From Gautieria morchelliformis (Eukaryota > Basidiomycota > Agaricomycetes > Gomphales > Gomphaceae): a stretch of 64,000 bases of DNA. Shown here in pieces: positions 1 through 11,769 of the stretch (position 1 is its first letter; each line of letters opens with the position of its first letter). The stretch spans positions 372,001 to 436,000 of the forward strand of contig WHVA01000015.1 in assembly GCA_015179125.1 (NCBI GenBank), given 5' to 3'. The position numbers and the translations under genes were made by a program. Under the pieces are notes generated by a model. The model worked only from the letters and a program-made list of their open reading frames with translations, was not told where the DNA came from and did no database searches.

Positions 1-390
1 TCCACAATGTGGAGCTGGCCTGGTGGATGTGGATGGTGTGCACACCCAAATGCGCGTTTGATGTAAATGTGCGTGTATGTTACTACATGAATGTATTTAC
101 AGGCGGTGGTACAGTCTAAATACACCTGGCGTCGGCCTACTATCCAGCAAAAAGTATGTGTGACTATCTAGTTTATAATATTGCCATGGATCCAGGTTAC
201 CCACAGGTTTCTGCATAAAACATAAACTAGATACTTGGATCCGCACAAGCATCTCGGCCTGGGTACCCATTACCCATAGGATCTGACCTGTGAGTATTCC
301 CATGGAGCAACTTGTGAGTACTCACAAGTTGATACGGACTTGTGTTCAGCCTTAGTGCTCCCCCTCCGCCAAAGTGTCTTCTGGTCCAAG
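1..390. other. No gene recognised; contains a perfect 22-base palindrome
   Basis: Nothing in this stretch resembles a known protein in any frame. It lies downstream (minus strand) of the protease remnant that follows, so it may be decayed Gypsy sequence. A perfect palindrome occupies 309-330: each 11-base half (AACTTGTGAGT and its complement) meets at 319/320. Its role is unknown. Confidence 0.4.
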
Positions 391-1231
391 TCAGATGACC
401 TCTGAGTCGGAATCGGGATCAGAATCAGAAGTGGGAGCTGGTTCGAATTCCGCTTCCAAATCCTCTTCTGCAAGCAGTGGATGATGGCCAAAACAAGATG
501 TCTGTATGAGCCATTCCATCTTCAGCTGCTCCTGACGCTCCTTCCATACTTCTGACCGGCACATGTGACACTTGGTCAGGCATCGACTCATCAGCACCTT
601 CCGAGTCTGCCAGTTGATCTCCAGGTTGTGCTCCTGCAGCCAGGTAAACCCAAGGATGATGTCTTGCTTCCCCAGGCTGGTGACTGCAAAGGAAGTGCGT
701 TCCGTGTGTCCATCGTAGCGGAGAACTGTGTCTACTATCTCCATGATGGACCCTGCCTCATTGGGGCTTCCATCCACATTAAACACTGGGATTGCACACT
801 GCAACCTCCATGTGGTCAGTCGGTTCCATTCCAAGTAGTCCCTGTCCATAAACTGACCAGTGGCCCTGCAATCGATAAGGGCGGGTCCAGATTTGACTTC
901 TGCCGTGTCCGTAGTCTGGATCTCCACCTTAATGACCAGTGACTTGGGGCCAGGTGTGGTAGCAACCACATAGTGCTTTGGGAGGCGTCTCTCCCAAGAG
1001 CAGGTGCGAAATGGATGGGATGTCAGATTCAGCTTTTGTGTGACTTTATCCGGTGGGTCTGCATGAAGTGAGGGGAGTGGGGGCTTCTCATTCTCTACTT
1101 CAAGACAGGCAAACTGGTTATGTACAGGCAGCAGGGGCAGACATCTCACCTGTGGCATGTCATAAAATCCGATGCATCTTCCACTTCTGACGCACCATGT
1201 TCCACATTTTCGGAACTTTGTTCTGCAGTCA

Positions 1232-1630
1232 CTAGGTGCAAGTCACTGTTTGTTTACTGTAACTGATGGCAACAAATAGTGAAAAAAGAGGAAATCTTGT
1301 AATAATTTGAAACTATGTCAAATGGTGAAGAATACTTTCTGTTTTTTTTTTATAATTTAAAACATCAAGAAAATCTGAATAAAGGCAAATAATAATTTCT
1401 TGCATCTTATGCGATGAATAGGATTTATTTTGTCTCAATTTATTTCTTATCAATGTTCACCTGTGTTTATTCAGATTTTCTTGATGTTTTAAATTGTAAA
1501 CAAAAAGAAAGTATTCTTCACCATTTGCCATCTTCACCATTTGCCATAGTTTCAAATTATTACAAGATTTCCTCTTTTTTCACTATTTGTTGACATAGGT
1601 TATAGTAAACAAACAGTGACTTGCACTTAG
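1232..1630. repeat. AT-rich foldback (MITE-like) element 1
   Basis: The left arm (from 1232, GGTGCAAGTCACTGTTTGTT) returns as its reverse complement in the right arm ending near 1630. The arms are about 150 bases each and well conserved, including a shared block around AGGAAATCTTGTAATAATTT, with a short AT-rich loop. The right arm has an extra short duplication of the motif for CACCATTTGCCAT. No coding capacity is seen. It sits inside the Gypsy gag-protease remnant, between zinc knuckle and protease, so it inserted after that element. Confidence 0.7.
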
Positions 1631-1665
1631 TGAGTGGGCACTCTTCTCACTAGAGGCATATAAAA

Positions 1666-1925
1666 ATTTTTAGTGTTTTTAATGTAAAAAAACTTTAACA
1701 AAATTTTGTGTTTTTGTTAGAATTTGTTGAGCAAGAAAATTGTAAAAAAAATTTAAAGTTTCTTGCAGGGTTTTCTATGTGTTTTTATAAGTTTCTTTGT
1801 GAAAACACAAAGAAACCCATAAAAAAAACTTTGAATTTTTTTACAATTTTCTTGCTCAACAGATTCTAATAAAAACACAAAATTTTATTATCGTTTTTTT
1901 ACATAAAAAATACTAAAACTATTTG
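1666..1925. repeat. AT-rich foldback element 2
   Basis: This is a second, unrelated near-palindrome immediately after the first. The left arm from about 1667 (TTTTTAGTG) pairs with the right arm ending about 1925. A shared core is GTTGAGCAAGAAAATTGT at about 1727 and, inverted, at about 1838-1856. Arms are about 120 bases with a 10-15 base loop. It is non-coding. With the element before it, it makes two hairpins side by side within one older retroelement. Confidence 0.7.
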
Positions 1926-3192
1926 GAAAATCTTTACAGTTTTTTGAACAGTTTTTCAGAAAAGAAAATGTTTATATACCTGCAGTGGCTTATGTCTGCC
2001 AGTGTGAGGAACTCTGGAAGGAGCTTGAGTTTCTCCTCCGTGGTCATAAGCCGGATGTCGAAAGCTTGAGGGCACTCATGGGCATAGTGGCCTGGCTGCT
2101 GGCATTGGAAGCAGGTGATGGCTGGATTGCCTTTCCCGCGCATGCGGTCAACATCCATTGGGGCAGGGCCACTCTTCAAAGGATGGGGGCTTCCTACCAG
2201 GGGCAGGTGGAGCAACTGTCGGAAATATCTTCCATGTCAGAATGAATGCTGTTCCAGGTTTCGGCACAGGTGGAGTAGGACAAGCGGAACTGCATGTCAT
2301 GTTCCGGTTTGTCTCCACAAAGGCCTCATTTGCTTCCCTGTGTCAGGACACCCTTTGCGCATCCCAGTACCACCCTTCCGGGTCATCAAAATCCAGAGCT
2401 CCATCCCCAAGCAGTGCAACTTGGTTCTGGAGTGTTGGATCTAGCCCTCGTCAGAATTTGATGATGATCATCTTGTCATCATCATGGTCTTCTCGAAGGC
2501 ATCCCAGTCCTGGAAGTAGTTGCCCTTGCCCTTTGCTTCATGTTGGATCACCTTGATTGCAAAACGGCTGTGCGGTCCAACTTGAAAAAGGAGAATGCCC
2601 AGTGAATCTGAGCCTGGTTTTTCGGAAAGAGGTCTCTGACAATTTGCGAAGTAGATGCTGCATGTGTTGAAGAATGTGCATCCCTTCTCCTGATCTCCAT
2701 CAAAGTGCGCCAGAGTCGCAGGTTTGACTTTTGCCAACTTCGTGGACATCCTCTCTTCCACTACTTCCGCTTTTCCAAAATCTGACTCATCCTGCATTGA
2801 ATTTCCACCACTTCGTGGAACATCTAACTAAGCCAAAATCATTTGTCAGGCTGTTTCAACCATGTCGGTCTTCATCCGGTTCCGTGTCATCTCCTCCATA
2901 TTCTGAAGGCGATCGTCTGGATCCATGTCCAAAGGTGGAGAAGTATGGGATGGGATTTCTGGGGTTGGGAGCTCAATGTAAGAAGAGGGGCTGTTGTATG
3001 CCTTGTGCACAGAAGAGGTTGCGATCTGAGTCGCTATCTCCGATTCTGAACGCATCTATGGCGAATGCAACATGCAGTACAACCGCCGGTCCTCTAAGGG
3101 AGAGACTTTGCTGCTATAAGGGCAACCCTAGCTGGCTGTGGAGGTCCCACTACCACACAGCTGACAAGGGGAATCCGAAGAGAAATGTCTAG

Positions 3193-3584
3193 GGACCCCC
3201 AATGTCAGCGAGCCCGTATTATACTACGCTCCACAGCCAGGGACAACACTCAGCACTCGCCATCAACCCTGCATCCCCCTGACCTCCCTGATCTTTGATT
3301 GACCCTTGATCCCACCTACTACACGAGCCACTTGACTCCCAACACTGTTCCAAGAGTGGAAGTTGGAGATTGGAGTGGAATTGGCAAGGTGAATGGAACT
3401 GGTGGAAGTTAACCATTTCTGAAAGCGGAGTCGGAAATTGAAGCGGAACTGGGAGTGGAGTGGAAATGGAGTCAGAATGTGGTGCAGTGTCGGAACTGGA
3501 AAACAGGGTGTCCCCTGACACCGACCCGGTGATCTCTGGGACCTCACTTATGGCCTCATGGGTTCAGCCATAAGGGGGAAGTAC
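3193..3584. other. Decayed retroelement tail with polypurine tract
   Basis: No protein is recognised. The last bases (AAGGGGGAAGTAC, about 3571-3584) read as a plus-strand polypurine tract placed directly before an LTR-like TGTTAC start. This suggests the stretch is the 3' internal end of a plus-oriented LTR element, different from the minus-strand gag-protease remnant beside it. A short serine-rich minus-strand frame here is not assigned. Confidence 0.4.
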
Positions 3585-4534
3585 TGTTACGATCTGTTCC
3601 TGAGTCCGGTCCCAAAGCCTCAGCTTCAGGACTCGCTCAGGAACCCTTGGGTTCACTTGGCTTTCTTTGGTTTCTCTTCATAACTTTCCATCACCCCTGA
3701 TTCCCTTCTTAGATAGTTCCCCATATGTTGGTCCCTTCATTCCCCTGGTCCACTAGTTCTGATCATCAATGCCCCTGACCCTGCATCCTAATTACCATAT
3801 AAACTCCGCAATCTTGTATGTTGTTACATATCAGAAATCCCCAAGAATGGAACTGGAAAGGACAGTGGCTTCAACTTATGTGTTGCACCCCTGATGAACT
3901 ATCATCCTAGGTATTTCAGAGTTGAGTCTCGGATATCGGATGAGGTGGAGGTAGAGGAGATTCGGATGTTGTTTTTGGCTTGAGTGTCAAGGGTCGGAGG
4001 TTGGAGGTTGGAGGTTGGAAGAGGTGGAATACAGAGTGTCATAAGACCAAGCGAGACAGAATACTTGCAAGGCTTTCTGTACTAAGAACAGGAGACAGTG
4101 CAAGGGGATTCACATATCGAAGTCGATTATCTGATTGCAGAATAACGAGCATACATGAGGGGGTTTTATACAAAGAGCTGAGACAACAAGTAATTGGGTA
4201 ATACTAAGAAAATCCAGGGAAAACGGAAGTAACTATTATAAACGTAGTGAGTATCTAATACAGAACAAGGGGACTACAAAGGGGTGCAGGGTAGAGTCAA
4301 GAACAATGGGCAAAAGAACAAGGGGTGCATAAGTCTAATGGATAGTGGAACAAACAGAAATGGTATTTTGCTGTGATAAGGGTTGAGTATGGGAGGCCGA
4401 TGAATAGTGTCGATCTGGGGTGTTGAAGAACAAGGGGTTGAGGTCATGGGCTGCGGAGGTTGCAGAATAGAGTCAGAGGTGGTGCGGAAGTGTTCCAGAG
4501 GTGGCAGAGATGGTTAGATGGCATGGTCGTAACA
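3585..4534 (+). mobile_element. Gypsy-type LTR, about 950 bases
   Basis: It starts TGTTACGATC and ends GTCGTAACA, giving the usual TG...CA ends with short inverted termini. A polypurine tract lies immediately before it, and a TATA-like CATATAAA lies at about 3796, so it reads as a 3' LTR in plus orientation. Its inner block (GGCTTCAACTTATGTG) and the block GCATACATGAGGGGGTTTTATAC resemble parts of the 0.56-kb LTR family at 15.9, 16.7 and 23.4 kb, so they may be distant relatives. Contains a short GGTTGGA-type tandem run near 3990-4020. No matching partner LTR is visible. Confidence 0.6.
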
Positions 4535-4889
4535 TATGTTAGTTCCTCAGTTCAGATATTGACTTAACTCCTCGTACACCAAACTTATCTGCCTGATACT
4601 GATTCCAATCTTCGGCTTAGCCAAATCCTGTTCCCAAAATTAGGGCAGAACACTGAGTGGGCACAACCTACAAAGTTGAAGCCAAGCCCTCTGTTCTGAA
4701 CCTCGGCTAAGCTCTAGTTTAGAGCCAAACATCAGTATGACACATAGTCTTAACACTCTGAAGATGACATCCATGTGCCAGCCAAAGTTACCGAACCCAC
4801 CCAGGAGCACCTTGAAGGGTCAAGTTGACAGCCTTCCATTCAATAATGACCCATGCTTCAAGGACGCAGCACTCTAGAAGGGGGGGTGA
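4535..4889. other. Decayed 3' end of an LTR element
   Basis: No open frame is recognised. The stretch ends in a G-rich polypurine tract (AGAAGGGGGGGTGA, 4876-4889) directly before the next LTR start, as in many agaricomycete Gypsy elements, so it is probably the eroded end of the internal region of that element. Confidence 0.4.
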
Positions 4890-5771
4890 TGTCAGGGGAA
4901 CCCCCTCCTAAGGACATTTCTAGCCTTAGGAGGATAATCATAATGGTTATGTAATACAGCATATATGAGTATATAATATATACTATAAGAGTATTAATAA
5001 CAACATATAGGAATATATAGTAGTATTTATAAGGAGTCATATGAGAGAGTATTAGACTACAAGATAGAGTAACAGATACTTGGAGAGATACTTCTAATAG
5101 ATATGAGTAGGAGTATTAGTATGACTAGTTATAATGAGAGAGTATTAGACTACCATAAGGAGTAATAGTAGTTGTGTAGATATTTGTAATATATATGAAT
5201 AGTTATAATGATATAGTGTATATTAGAAGTGGGTATAAAAAATTAGAAGAGGCATAAAAATCAAAAGAGGTGTTCTCGTCGGCGGAGCGGCCGCTCGGGG
5301 AGGGACAAAAGAAAATTTATTTATAGGCCAACAATAAGATTGGCATATACTTTGGTCCTCTTCTTTTCTATAATCTGAGAATAAAATGGGTGAAGCTACA
5401 GGTAATAAAAAGTTGTGAGCATCTGCCTTAGCTTCGGTTCCGACCTGAGCACCTCCTGAGGATCTGGCCGAGTTTCCAAAGCTTCAGCTTCAGGAATTGT
5501 CCCAGAATGGTCCCAAGGTCGTGGGCTGAGATACACGTGGTAGGAGACAGCCACAGAGGTGTGGACGTGTGTCAGGAGTGGGGTGGGTGTCCCTGACTTC
5601 GATCAGGGGTGTGAGCTATATAGGTAGTATGCTGGTAGTGGAGGTCCTTAGCTCTTTGGATCCTCCTCTACCAGGGAATTGTATGTTGTGTAGGTAGCTT
5701 TTATTCATACCTTTGGATCCTCCTCTACCAGACCGCAGGGGTCTGCTGTCTAGGGAGAGTTGCCCTCACAG
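4890..5771 (+). mobile_element. AT-rich Gypsy-type 3' LTR (tentative end)
   Basis: Starts TGTCAGGGGAACCCC straight after a polypurine tract. A TATA-like GCTATATAGG lies at about 5610. The left half is very AT-rich and holds diverged tandem units beginning GAGAGAGTATTAGACTAC (near 5042 and 5132). The right half has a duplicated TTTGGATCCTCCTCTACCAG (near 5655 and 5712). The end is set at CCCTCACA (5771) on TG...CA grounds only; no target duplication is visible because the left flank is internal to the element. Confidence 0.5.
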
Positions 5772-5794
5772 AGTGACCATTCGCTCCTTGCATC

Positions 5795-6650
5795 ATGTTC
5801 CTGCAGTCACGCTATCAAAAATGATCGACATCCTCTAACCAGTGTGATGGCTCATCACTGTCCCCATCACCTGCCCGTTTTGAGCCCCTATAGGTGTTTC
5901 TATGGCCAGTATGCATTTGTGGGATGTCCTGCCTGCAGATCGCGCAGGGTCAACCCTTTAGACCAAGACTCCATGCAGAGTAAGATATATACAGGTCTCA
6001 ATGCATTTTTCCTTACCTAAGTACCTTCATCTGCCCTTCTCCCCGCTGTTTCATGTTTGTATGTCTACTTAGTTCTATTGTATATGTGTTTCACCTATTT
6101 GTATTCTGACTGTGCACTCCCTATCTAACCCCAACTCCCAATGGCCTCTTTCCCATTTGCTGTTAGCATATGAGCATTTGGTATAACTAGTTTACATTCC
6201 CATGTCTATTCTGCAGTTCAATTATTATACGTCTATCTTGTGCAAAAACCCATTACACCGTGATCATCATCTTAAGCCCTCTCCTCTAGACTACTACACC
6301 TACAAGAATAGAGCTTAGGCACCACTGGTGAGTTTCTATCCCTCACCTTTGCTACTTGAGTCTTCAGACCTTTGTCTGTGCTGTTGGCGAAGGTCTTCAA
6401 AGGAGTACATTCACTGGCGAAAGGATCGTTGCTGCCAGACAACCTTTCTGTGAAGTCTTGCATGTTGCATTTTCAAGTATCACAAGCTTCGACTGTAGAT
6501 CATGGTGAACTCTGTTCAAGTAACTCTTTACTTCATAATCTTTACTGGTTCTACCTTATTCACCGAACTACATATTTTGTTGCACAAGCTGTTCAGGCAT
6601 TTGCTGCATTCACTAATATGCAATGTTAATGCCCAAATCCAATCTTGACA
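5795..6650 (+). mobile_element. Diverged, 5'-shortened LTR of the family also found at 33.2-40.9 kb
   Basis: The stretch aligns throughout with the LTR at 33186-40927 (for example ATGATCGACATC, the AGTTCAATTAT block, the GGCGAAGG segment) and ends with the same CAATCTTGACA. It corresponds to the uninterrupted state of the site where a LINE has inserted in the other copy. About the first 250 bases of the family LTR are not seen. It is clearly older than the other copy. Confidence 0.65.
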
Positions 6651-7351
6651 CTGAGGACTCATGGGCCACAGGCAAAGACATGGAGGATGCAGCAGGTGAA
6701 GAGACAGCTTGAAGCTTGAATGAGGGCAGAGGCGTATCTGGCTGACCTTTGTGGGTAATGTGGGTACCAATGCCATGAAACATCAAGGGCTGGATGGTGG
6801 GGGAAGAAAGGATGGGCCACATGCACATTAAAAGCAAAGAGATCTCATCTGAACCCATTGGCATTACTGGGGGGTATGTTGATGATAGTATAGTATGTCC
6901 CATTTGGTTCTATAGCACATACAAACTACATAACCAAACATCTCCTTCAGACCAGATCCACATCCCAGGCACATGCGCCAGCATGCCCTACATGCAGCTC
7001 ACTTCCCAAACATGCATGTTGCTCAAGATGTAATTCTCAAAACTGAGTGATACATTCATGAAGCAAACTAATAATAAATAACAAACACAGTCAAATTCAA
7101 AGTGCCAAAGCATATATTTGTAGGATTTTTGATGGTATGGGTTGGCCAGATAGCCACAACTTCTAGGTGACTGATTGCAATGTGCTTGCAATAGATTGGA
7201 ATGGAGAGAACGGAATAGTGAATGTAAGTTGCTGTATCTTAACCTGCATCTTAACCACTAAGGGGATTGGTTGTCTTGGAATCACAGCTATGATGCATTA
7301 GCATGGATGCTGTCATCAAACCTGTACTGTTCTCCAGATCCTACCAGGCCT
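6651..7351 (-). other. 3' flank of the DUF6533 gene, part of an inverted segmental duplication
   Basis: No gene is recognised. On the minus strand, 7350 down to about 6870 keeps patchy similarity to the plus strand at about 25420-25890 (shared CCAACCCATAC and TGTTTGGTTATGT blocks among others). The duplicated segment therefore extends past the end of the gene. Short frames at 6528-6903 (minus) are not assigned. Confidence 0.5.
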
Positions 7352-9135
7352 CTAATCAGTGTCTGAAGGAAACATTAACTGCTCACTGGAATCAATAGGC
7401 TGTGCAATTTCCACATCTCCAGGACATCCAGTTATCCAAGGAAATTCATCCAACTCTATCCCAGCAGGCCCAGCCTCTTCATGCGGGATTTCCTGAATGG
7501 CCACATCATCCTCCTCCAAGGTCTCAGCACTAAAAGCCTGGCTCAAGTGTGGGTTTCCAAATTCAGCAACTATGGCATTGTGAATACTTTGTCTGGTGGC
7601 TTTGAATGTGGAGAATGAAAGAGTAGGTAATGAGGGGCTGTGAAGTTGACTGTGTCTCTCTTGGAGAGTTAGATGGAACCGACAGATGATAATTGATGAC
7701 AAGCTGTATGTACACTGTTAGTACACTCATGTCTTTCTTATTAAACTGGTGAGAATATACCTGTCCTGAGGCCAGGATAAGATGCTAGCAATGCTTGGCT
7801 ATATGGAGGAGATGAGATTAGCCACTTTTATTATCAAGATCAATTTCTTACATACTCTTAATACCTGAAACATAAAATATCATAGAGTAAGCTCTGAAAG
7901 CTCAACAGGTTTATAGGTATGAACACCTTAAGTGCAATTGTATCAGCCAAAGTAATTGTAAGCACAAATCTGAATATGGATTAGATATATGAAATATCAT
8001 AGGAACAATATTCCATACCCATATCTGACAAAGCCTTACTTGTAGATTAGTGATATATCCACATATATAAGCAATATGTTGTATACTCACCTTGGTAAAT
8101 CACTAGACTAATGAGAGATTTCTTATCCCAAATTCCACCTTTCTGCCAAAGCTTCAAGGTTTCGATTGAGCTCAGAATGGTTACTATCATAACTCCAGTG
8201 TCAATAACAATTACTGCAACACCACCAATGGTAGCCACTGTCAAAGGTATTCAGAGACAGATTGGGCAAGTCCAGGCATCTATATCTTACACCTGGAGAA
8301 TTTTTAGTATCAATCTAGCTAGAAAGTGCTAGTCCATACTGACAAATCCAATGTGTGAAGTTGTGAACTAGTGGGGTTGCAGTTGTCCAAAACAGACCTG
8401 TACTATATCCAGTGAAATGAATTTATGATATTTATACAAAGTCTGCACAGGGACATACCACATCAGTGATAATAGCACCAAGAATAAGCAGCCCAAGAAC
8501 ACTCAAAACTCTTTGATTCTGAAAGGAGATAGCATAGATGCGAGCTAGCAGAAGGCCTAGAGAAGCAAATTGTGTTAATAATTCTAATTGAAAGTATATG
8601 GGTATTATTACTCACCTTGTACCCCAATCAGAGGAAGGACATCGAAAGCACTACCCAGATGAATTATATTATTACATTTCCTTCAGACATTTGAGTCACT
8701 ATGTTGCTTCTTCATAAGTAATGAAAGTCATACTAGATCCTCATTCATATCAGTAGGGTTGTTACACATGAGAACCTTGGTAATCACCTCGAGGGATATG
8801 TTAGATAGACTGATATATATAGCAATAAGAAACAAAACCAAAGGCAGGTAACGAGCGAATAAATAGAGAATGGTTCCAATTTTGACGTTCTTGCACCAAA
8901 TGTACTTGACTTCAGATGGTAGCGTGAGAAGAGTGTCGAAGATAAGCAGCGCTGTGGAAGTAGCTATGTAAATTGTGGAATTAGACGGGACATGTACGCA
9001 TACCAAGAGCTGCGAAGGTGGCACAGTTGCCCGCAAAGCTAGTTCAGGTAAGTTCTTCTTCATCTTACTCAATGTAGTAACCACGTACATGTCTGATAGC
9101 GCCTGGATGACAGCCGAAGGGTCCGCCTCTGACAT
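7352..9135 (-). CDS. DUF6533-family fungal seven-helix membrane protein, multi-exon
   Basis: Function is unknown; the family is a large agaricomycete group of predicted seven-helix membrane proteins. Exon 1 is 9135-9069 (MSEADPSAVIQALSDMYVVT). A GTAAGA...CATAG intron (9068-8964) leads to the diagnostic segment STALLIFDTLLTLPSEVKYI and then ARYLPLVLFLIAIY. A later exon ends at 8616. Next come 8556-8459 (LLLARIYAISFQNQRVLSVL) and 8237-8091 (VAVIVIDTGVMIVTILSSIE, ending ...SLISLVIYQ before GTGAGT). The last exon, within 7702-7352, begins about SSIIICRFHLTLQE and ends in an acidic tail. Exons between about 8790-8620 and 8090-7700 are not fully resolved. Each recognisable helix block is in the order expected for the family. 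An inverted partial duplicate lies at 23969-25421. Family is confident, exact splicing moderate. Confidence 0.75.
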
Positions 9136-9218
9136 GATATAAGAAAGAGAATTTGGGATGCAGACGAGGGCCTAAGTTTTGCGTAGAGATGTGGGGTTAG
9201 AGTAGCAGACCGCGCGTG

Positions 9219-9228
9219 TATATATAAG
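9219..9228. promoter_or_regulatory. TATA-like box upstream of the DUF6533 gene
   Basis: TATATATAAG lies about 85-95 bases upstream of the start codon at 9135. The motif is nearly symmetrical, so orientation cannot be fixed. This is a weak positional inference. Confidence 0.3.
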
Positions 9229-9501
9229 ATCCTGGCTCTATCGGTGCTTCCAGATCAACAGATATTCACAGCATCGCTGAAGCATGGCACAATTTGCAAT
9301 CCGGATGGGTCTGATAGAAGAACACCATATGAAAAAGAGTTAAAGTTAGTAATGACACGTAGAAACATCAGATATAGTTAGCCGCCTGAATATTCTCGTC
9401 AGATTGTTCACTACATCCAGCATGGGCTGGAAGTGGTTCGGAGGAGGTTTAGAGATCCTTTCAAGCAATTTGATGTCGAACGGCATGTAATTGGTCCTCA
9501 T

Positions 9502-9837
9502 TCATTGGCAATCCAGAGTGAGCGTCAGTAGAATGTCAATGAAAGCAAACCGCCACAAGCTCACCTCATATGACGAAGATGACCTATCTAGTATCGATGG
9601 CATCGTTCCGTATCGCCATCCTTTCAGTGTGACATATATGTGCGTGGGAAAAGATGACCATGAAGAAGCAGAAGGGATTACGACATAAAATTGCCAGTTC
9701 AAATCCCTGAGTGTGCACGAGGTTTGATTGTATACAGCTATGGCGATGCTAGATAGTCTGAGTAGAGGCATTATCTCATCGTGGCAGTATTCTTGGATAT
9801 GGAAGCACAAGAAAACTCCTAATTCGGCTTCCTGCAT
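9502..9837 (-). CDS. Unrecognised 111-residue ORF
   Basis: An open frame starting MQEAELGVFLCFHIQEY and ending LLTLTLDCQ. It has mixed hydrophobic content but no motif I recognise, no signal peptide pattern and no second copy in the window. It lies upstream of and parallel to the DUF6533 gene, about 370 bases away. It may be a small gene, an exon of a larger one, or chance. Listed only because it is one of the longer undisturbed frames in this stretch. Confidence 0.2.
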   Translation of the reverse strand: MQEAELGVFLCFHIQEYCHDEIMPLLRLSSIAIAVYNQTSCTLRDLNWQFYVVIPSASSWSSFPTHIYVTLKGWRYGTMPSILDRSSSSYEVSLWRFAFIDILLTLTLDCQ

Positions 9838-10798
9838 ACTTATAGTGGAAGAGGTCGACAGAGGGTGAAGACTATTGGGTTAAGATGTGGGGCACAACGA
9901 CATGCCATGCGTGACATTGTGCATTCGGTGTATCAGCTATGTGGTGATGTAGAGCTGTTCCCGGTGGCCCTCGACTGAGGGTATCGCGCGGTGAGACGAG
10001 GTCTCAGTTTTAACTTAGTGCGATATTATTAGAATGACGACAGGGAGAATATATTGGCCTTCTGGCCTGCTTTTGTAGTCATCCGCTGTTGTGAATCATA
10101 ATGTCAGCTCCCTAGGAACACCGATAACAAGCTAACCTCGTTGGTTCCACTATAAGCAACATTACTCAGATGCACTTCATCGAGTTTCACAGTATTCCCT
10201 TGCATTGCGATATCAACCGGATACTGTTGATCCTGAGCGAAGAAAGGTTTCGTCCGAGTGTGCGGTCACACCGTCACATCAGAATGTTGGCAAGGGCGAG
10301 CGCTAGACAAACAACGAGTAGCATGACACAGACACAATATGGACGGCGCTGGTTTCCTTGGGTAGCTCGCAGTGTTGGACCACACGAATGCACCGCACCC
10401 GCACCGCATGATACACGCGTCACGCGCGACGCGGGGGCGGAGGCACGTGCGGCCGGTAATGCTGAATTATGACTTATAGGTTACACCCGTTTGCAGTACC
10501 TAAGGCGCGCGTCGGATTTGCTTCCGTTTTAGCGCGCAAACTTCGAACAACGATATCTTGCTTGATATTGCTCCGATTCGCTTGAAATTTCATATCTGAA
10601 GCTATGTGGACCATAGCTAGGGCATAGAACTAAAAAATCCGAATAAAACAAGCATTTTTTATTTTGCATTTTGGGTGCTGAGGGGGAAACAATGTCAAGC
10701 TTAGCTTACTGTATGTAGTTCAATGCAGGTTTTAATTTTGTTTGCTACTTTGTACTAATGGTGAGAACCCACTACAGGAGAATCTCCAGAAGAGGGTG
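9838..10798. other. Intergenic; no gene recognised
   Basis: A 100-residue plus-strand frame (10170-10472) has no recognisable motif and an Arg/Ala-rich end caused by local GC richness. A short hairpin (GCTATGTGGACCATAGC) lies near 10600. Nothing else is supported. Confidence 0.4.
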
Positions 10799-11511
10799 TC
10801 ATAGGATTGGAGAGGAAGGGCTTAGCTTCTTCTGACATTGGATCAGTGAGATCTGACGGTAGGCGTTCATTCTCGATGTCGGATTTCCTCCTGTGTAGCA
10901 TAAGCCCCGAAATCTTTGATCCCTTCCGCACCGAGTCCCAATGCACCATAAGGCAACTTCGCCGATCCTGACACGTTCTTGAGCTTGGAAACCGCGGGGG
11001 CGCACACGTATGTGGTGGGGTGAGGGGCGTGGAGGTGCTGGGGTGGGCGAGCTGGTATAGGAGGACAGGGTGGTGGGAGAGCAGGCGGTGGTGGGTGCAG
11101 GTGCGGGTGCGGGTGCGGGTGCAGGTACGGGTGCAGGTGCGGGTGCGATTGCAGCATGGACGACACGGAGCTCATCGTGAGGAGACTGGGCATACAGTTA
11201 GCAGGGTGCGGGGGCGTCAACACACCTTGACACCCAGGGGACTCCACGCAGGGGACATGGGGGATACCGGCCCAAACGGCAGCCAGTAGAGGGACGGGAG
11301 CGTGGATGTGACACGACTGGGCTGGCGGCCCTCGAGGCGTGCGAGGGCGTCGCCGCGGTTGGTGTTGCGGTAGCGCGTGGAGGCGTGGGACGTGGCGGTG
11401 GTCATCGTGAGGGTGTTGATGGTAGGAGTGATGGAGCCGCAGTTGGTTGGGGTGCGGGTGGACGACAGGAAGGAACTGCTTGTGCTTGTACGAGTAGAAG
11501 GGGCGCTTCAA
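10799..11511 (-). CDS. Low-complexity hypothetical ORF (His/Pro/Ala-rich), frame uncertain
   Basis: The minus strand is open in more than one frame. The longest (10867-11511, 214 codons) is His/Pro-rich across a hexamer repeat. The end of that frame (KLKNVSGSAKLPYGALGLGA) looks protein-like, but so does an alternative reading. In the alternative, a Ser/Thr-rich stretch (11217-11405, ...LYWLPFGPVSPMSPAWSPLG) meets a GTGTGT donor, a CTAAC branch-like site and a CCCAG acceptor near 11180. I do not recognise a family. It could be an intron-containing regulatory-type protein or non-coding GC-rich DNA. Confidence 0.3.
11093..11147. repeat. GGTGCG-type hexamer microsatellite
   Basis: About nine tandem units of GGTGCG/GGTGCA. 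On the minus strand they would encode Ala-Pro or His-Pro dipeptides depending on frame. The array keeps all three frames open and so inflates ORF length here. Confidence 0.85.
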
Positions 11512-11769
11512 GTCACAATGGTGGACTTGTAGTTGGGACGCGTGACAGCCCTTTCAGCGAGGATGTAAAGTAAGCATAAGTAGCAAACTCACCAATAAAA
11601 ATGGGATAGTGGCCATTAGACACCTGAAAATTACGCTTGAGTTGGGGTTCAGCATTGGGAGTAAGGGTGCAAATGCTGTCGCACGATTCATGTCATAGAA
11701 TTCTTGGTCAGGGTGTGTGTTTCAGGAACTTCCGTTCTCCTTGTATGTACTACCCACACCATCGCTCAT

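Larger units (their letters stand above)
391..3192 (-). mobile_element. Ty3/Gypsy gag-protease remnant (fossil)
   Basis: On the minus strand, from high to low coordinates, there are a gag-like N-terminal part (about 2470-3055), a CCHC zinc knuckle (CFQCQQPGHYAHEC, near 2080-2130) and a retropepsin-like domain (391-1158) with the flap-side motif DIILGFTWLQEHNLEINW typical of agaricomycete Gypsy proteases. No reverse transcriptase, RNase H or integrase is present inside the window, so only the 5' half is visible. The element is broken by several breaks and by a large insertion of two foldback repeats at about 1160-1970. It looks old: the reading frames are short and degraded. Family assignment rests on zinc knuckle plus protease order; the exact clade is uncertain. 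Confidence 0.75.
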
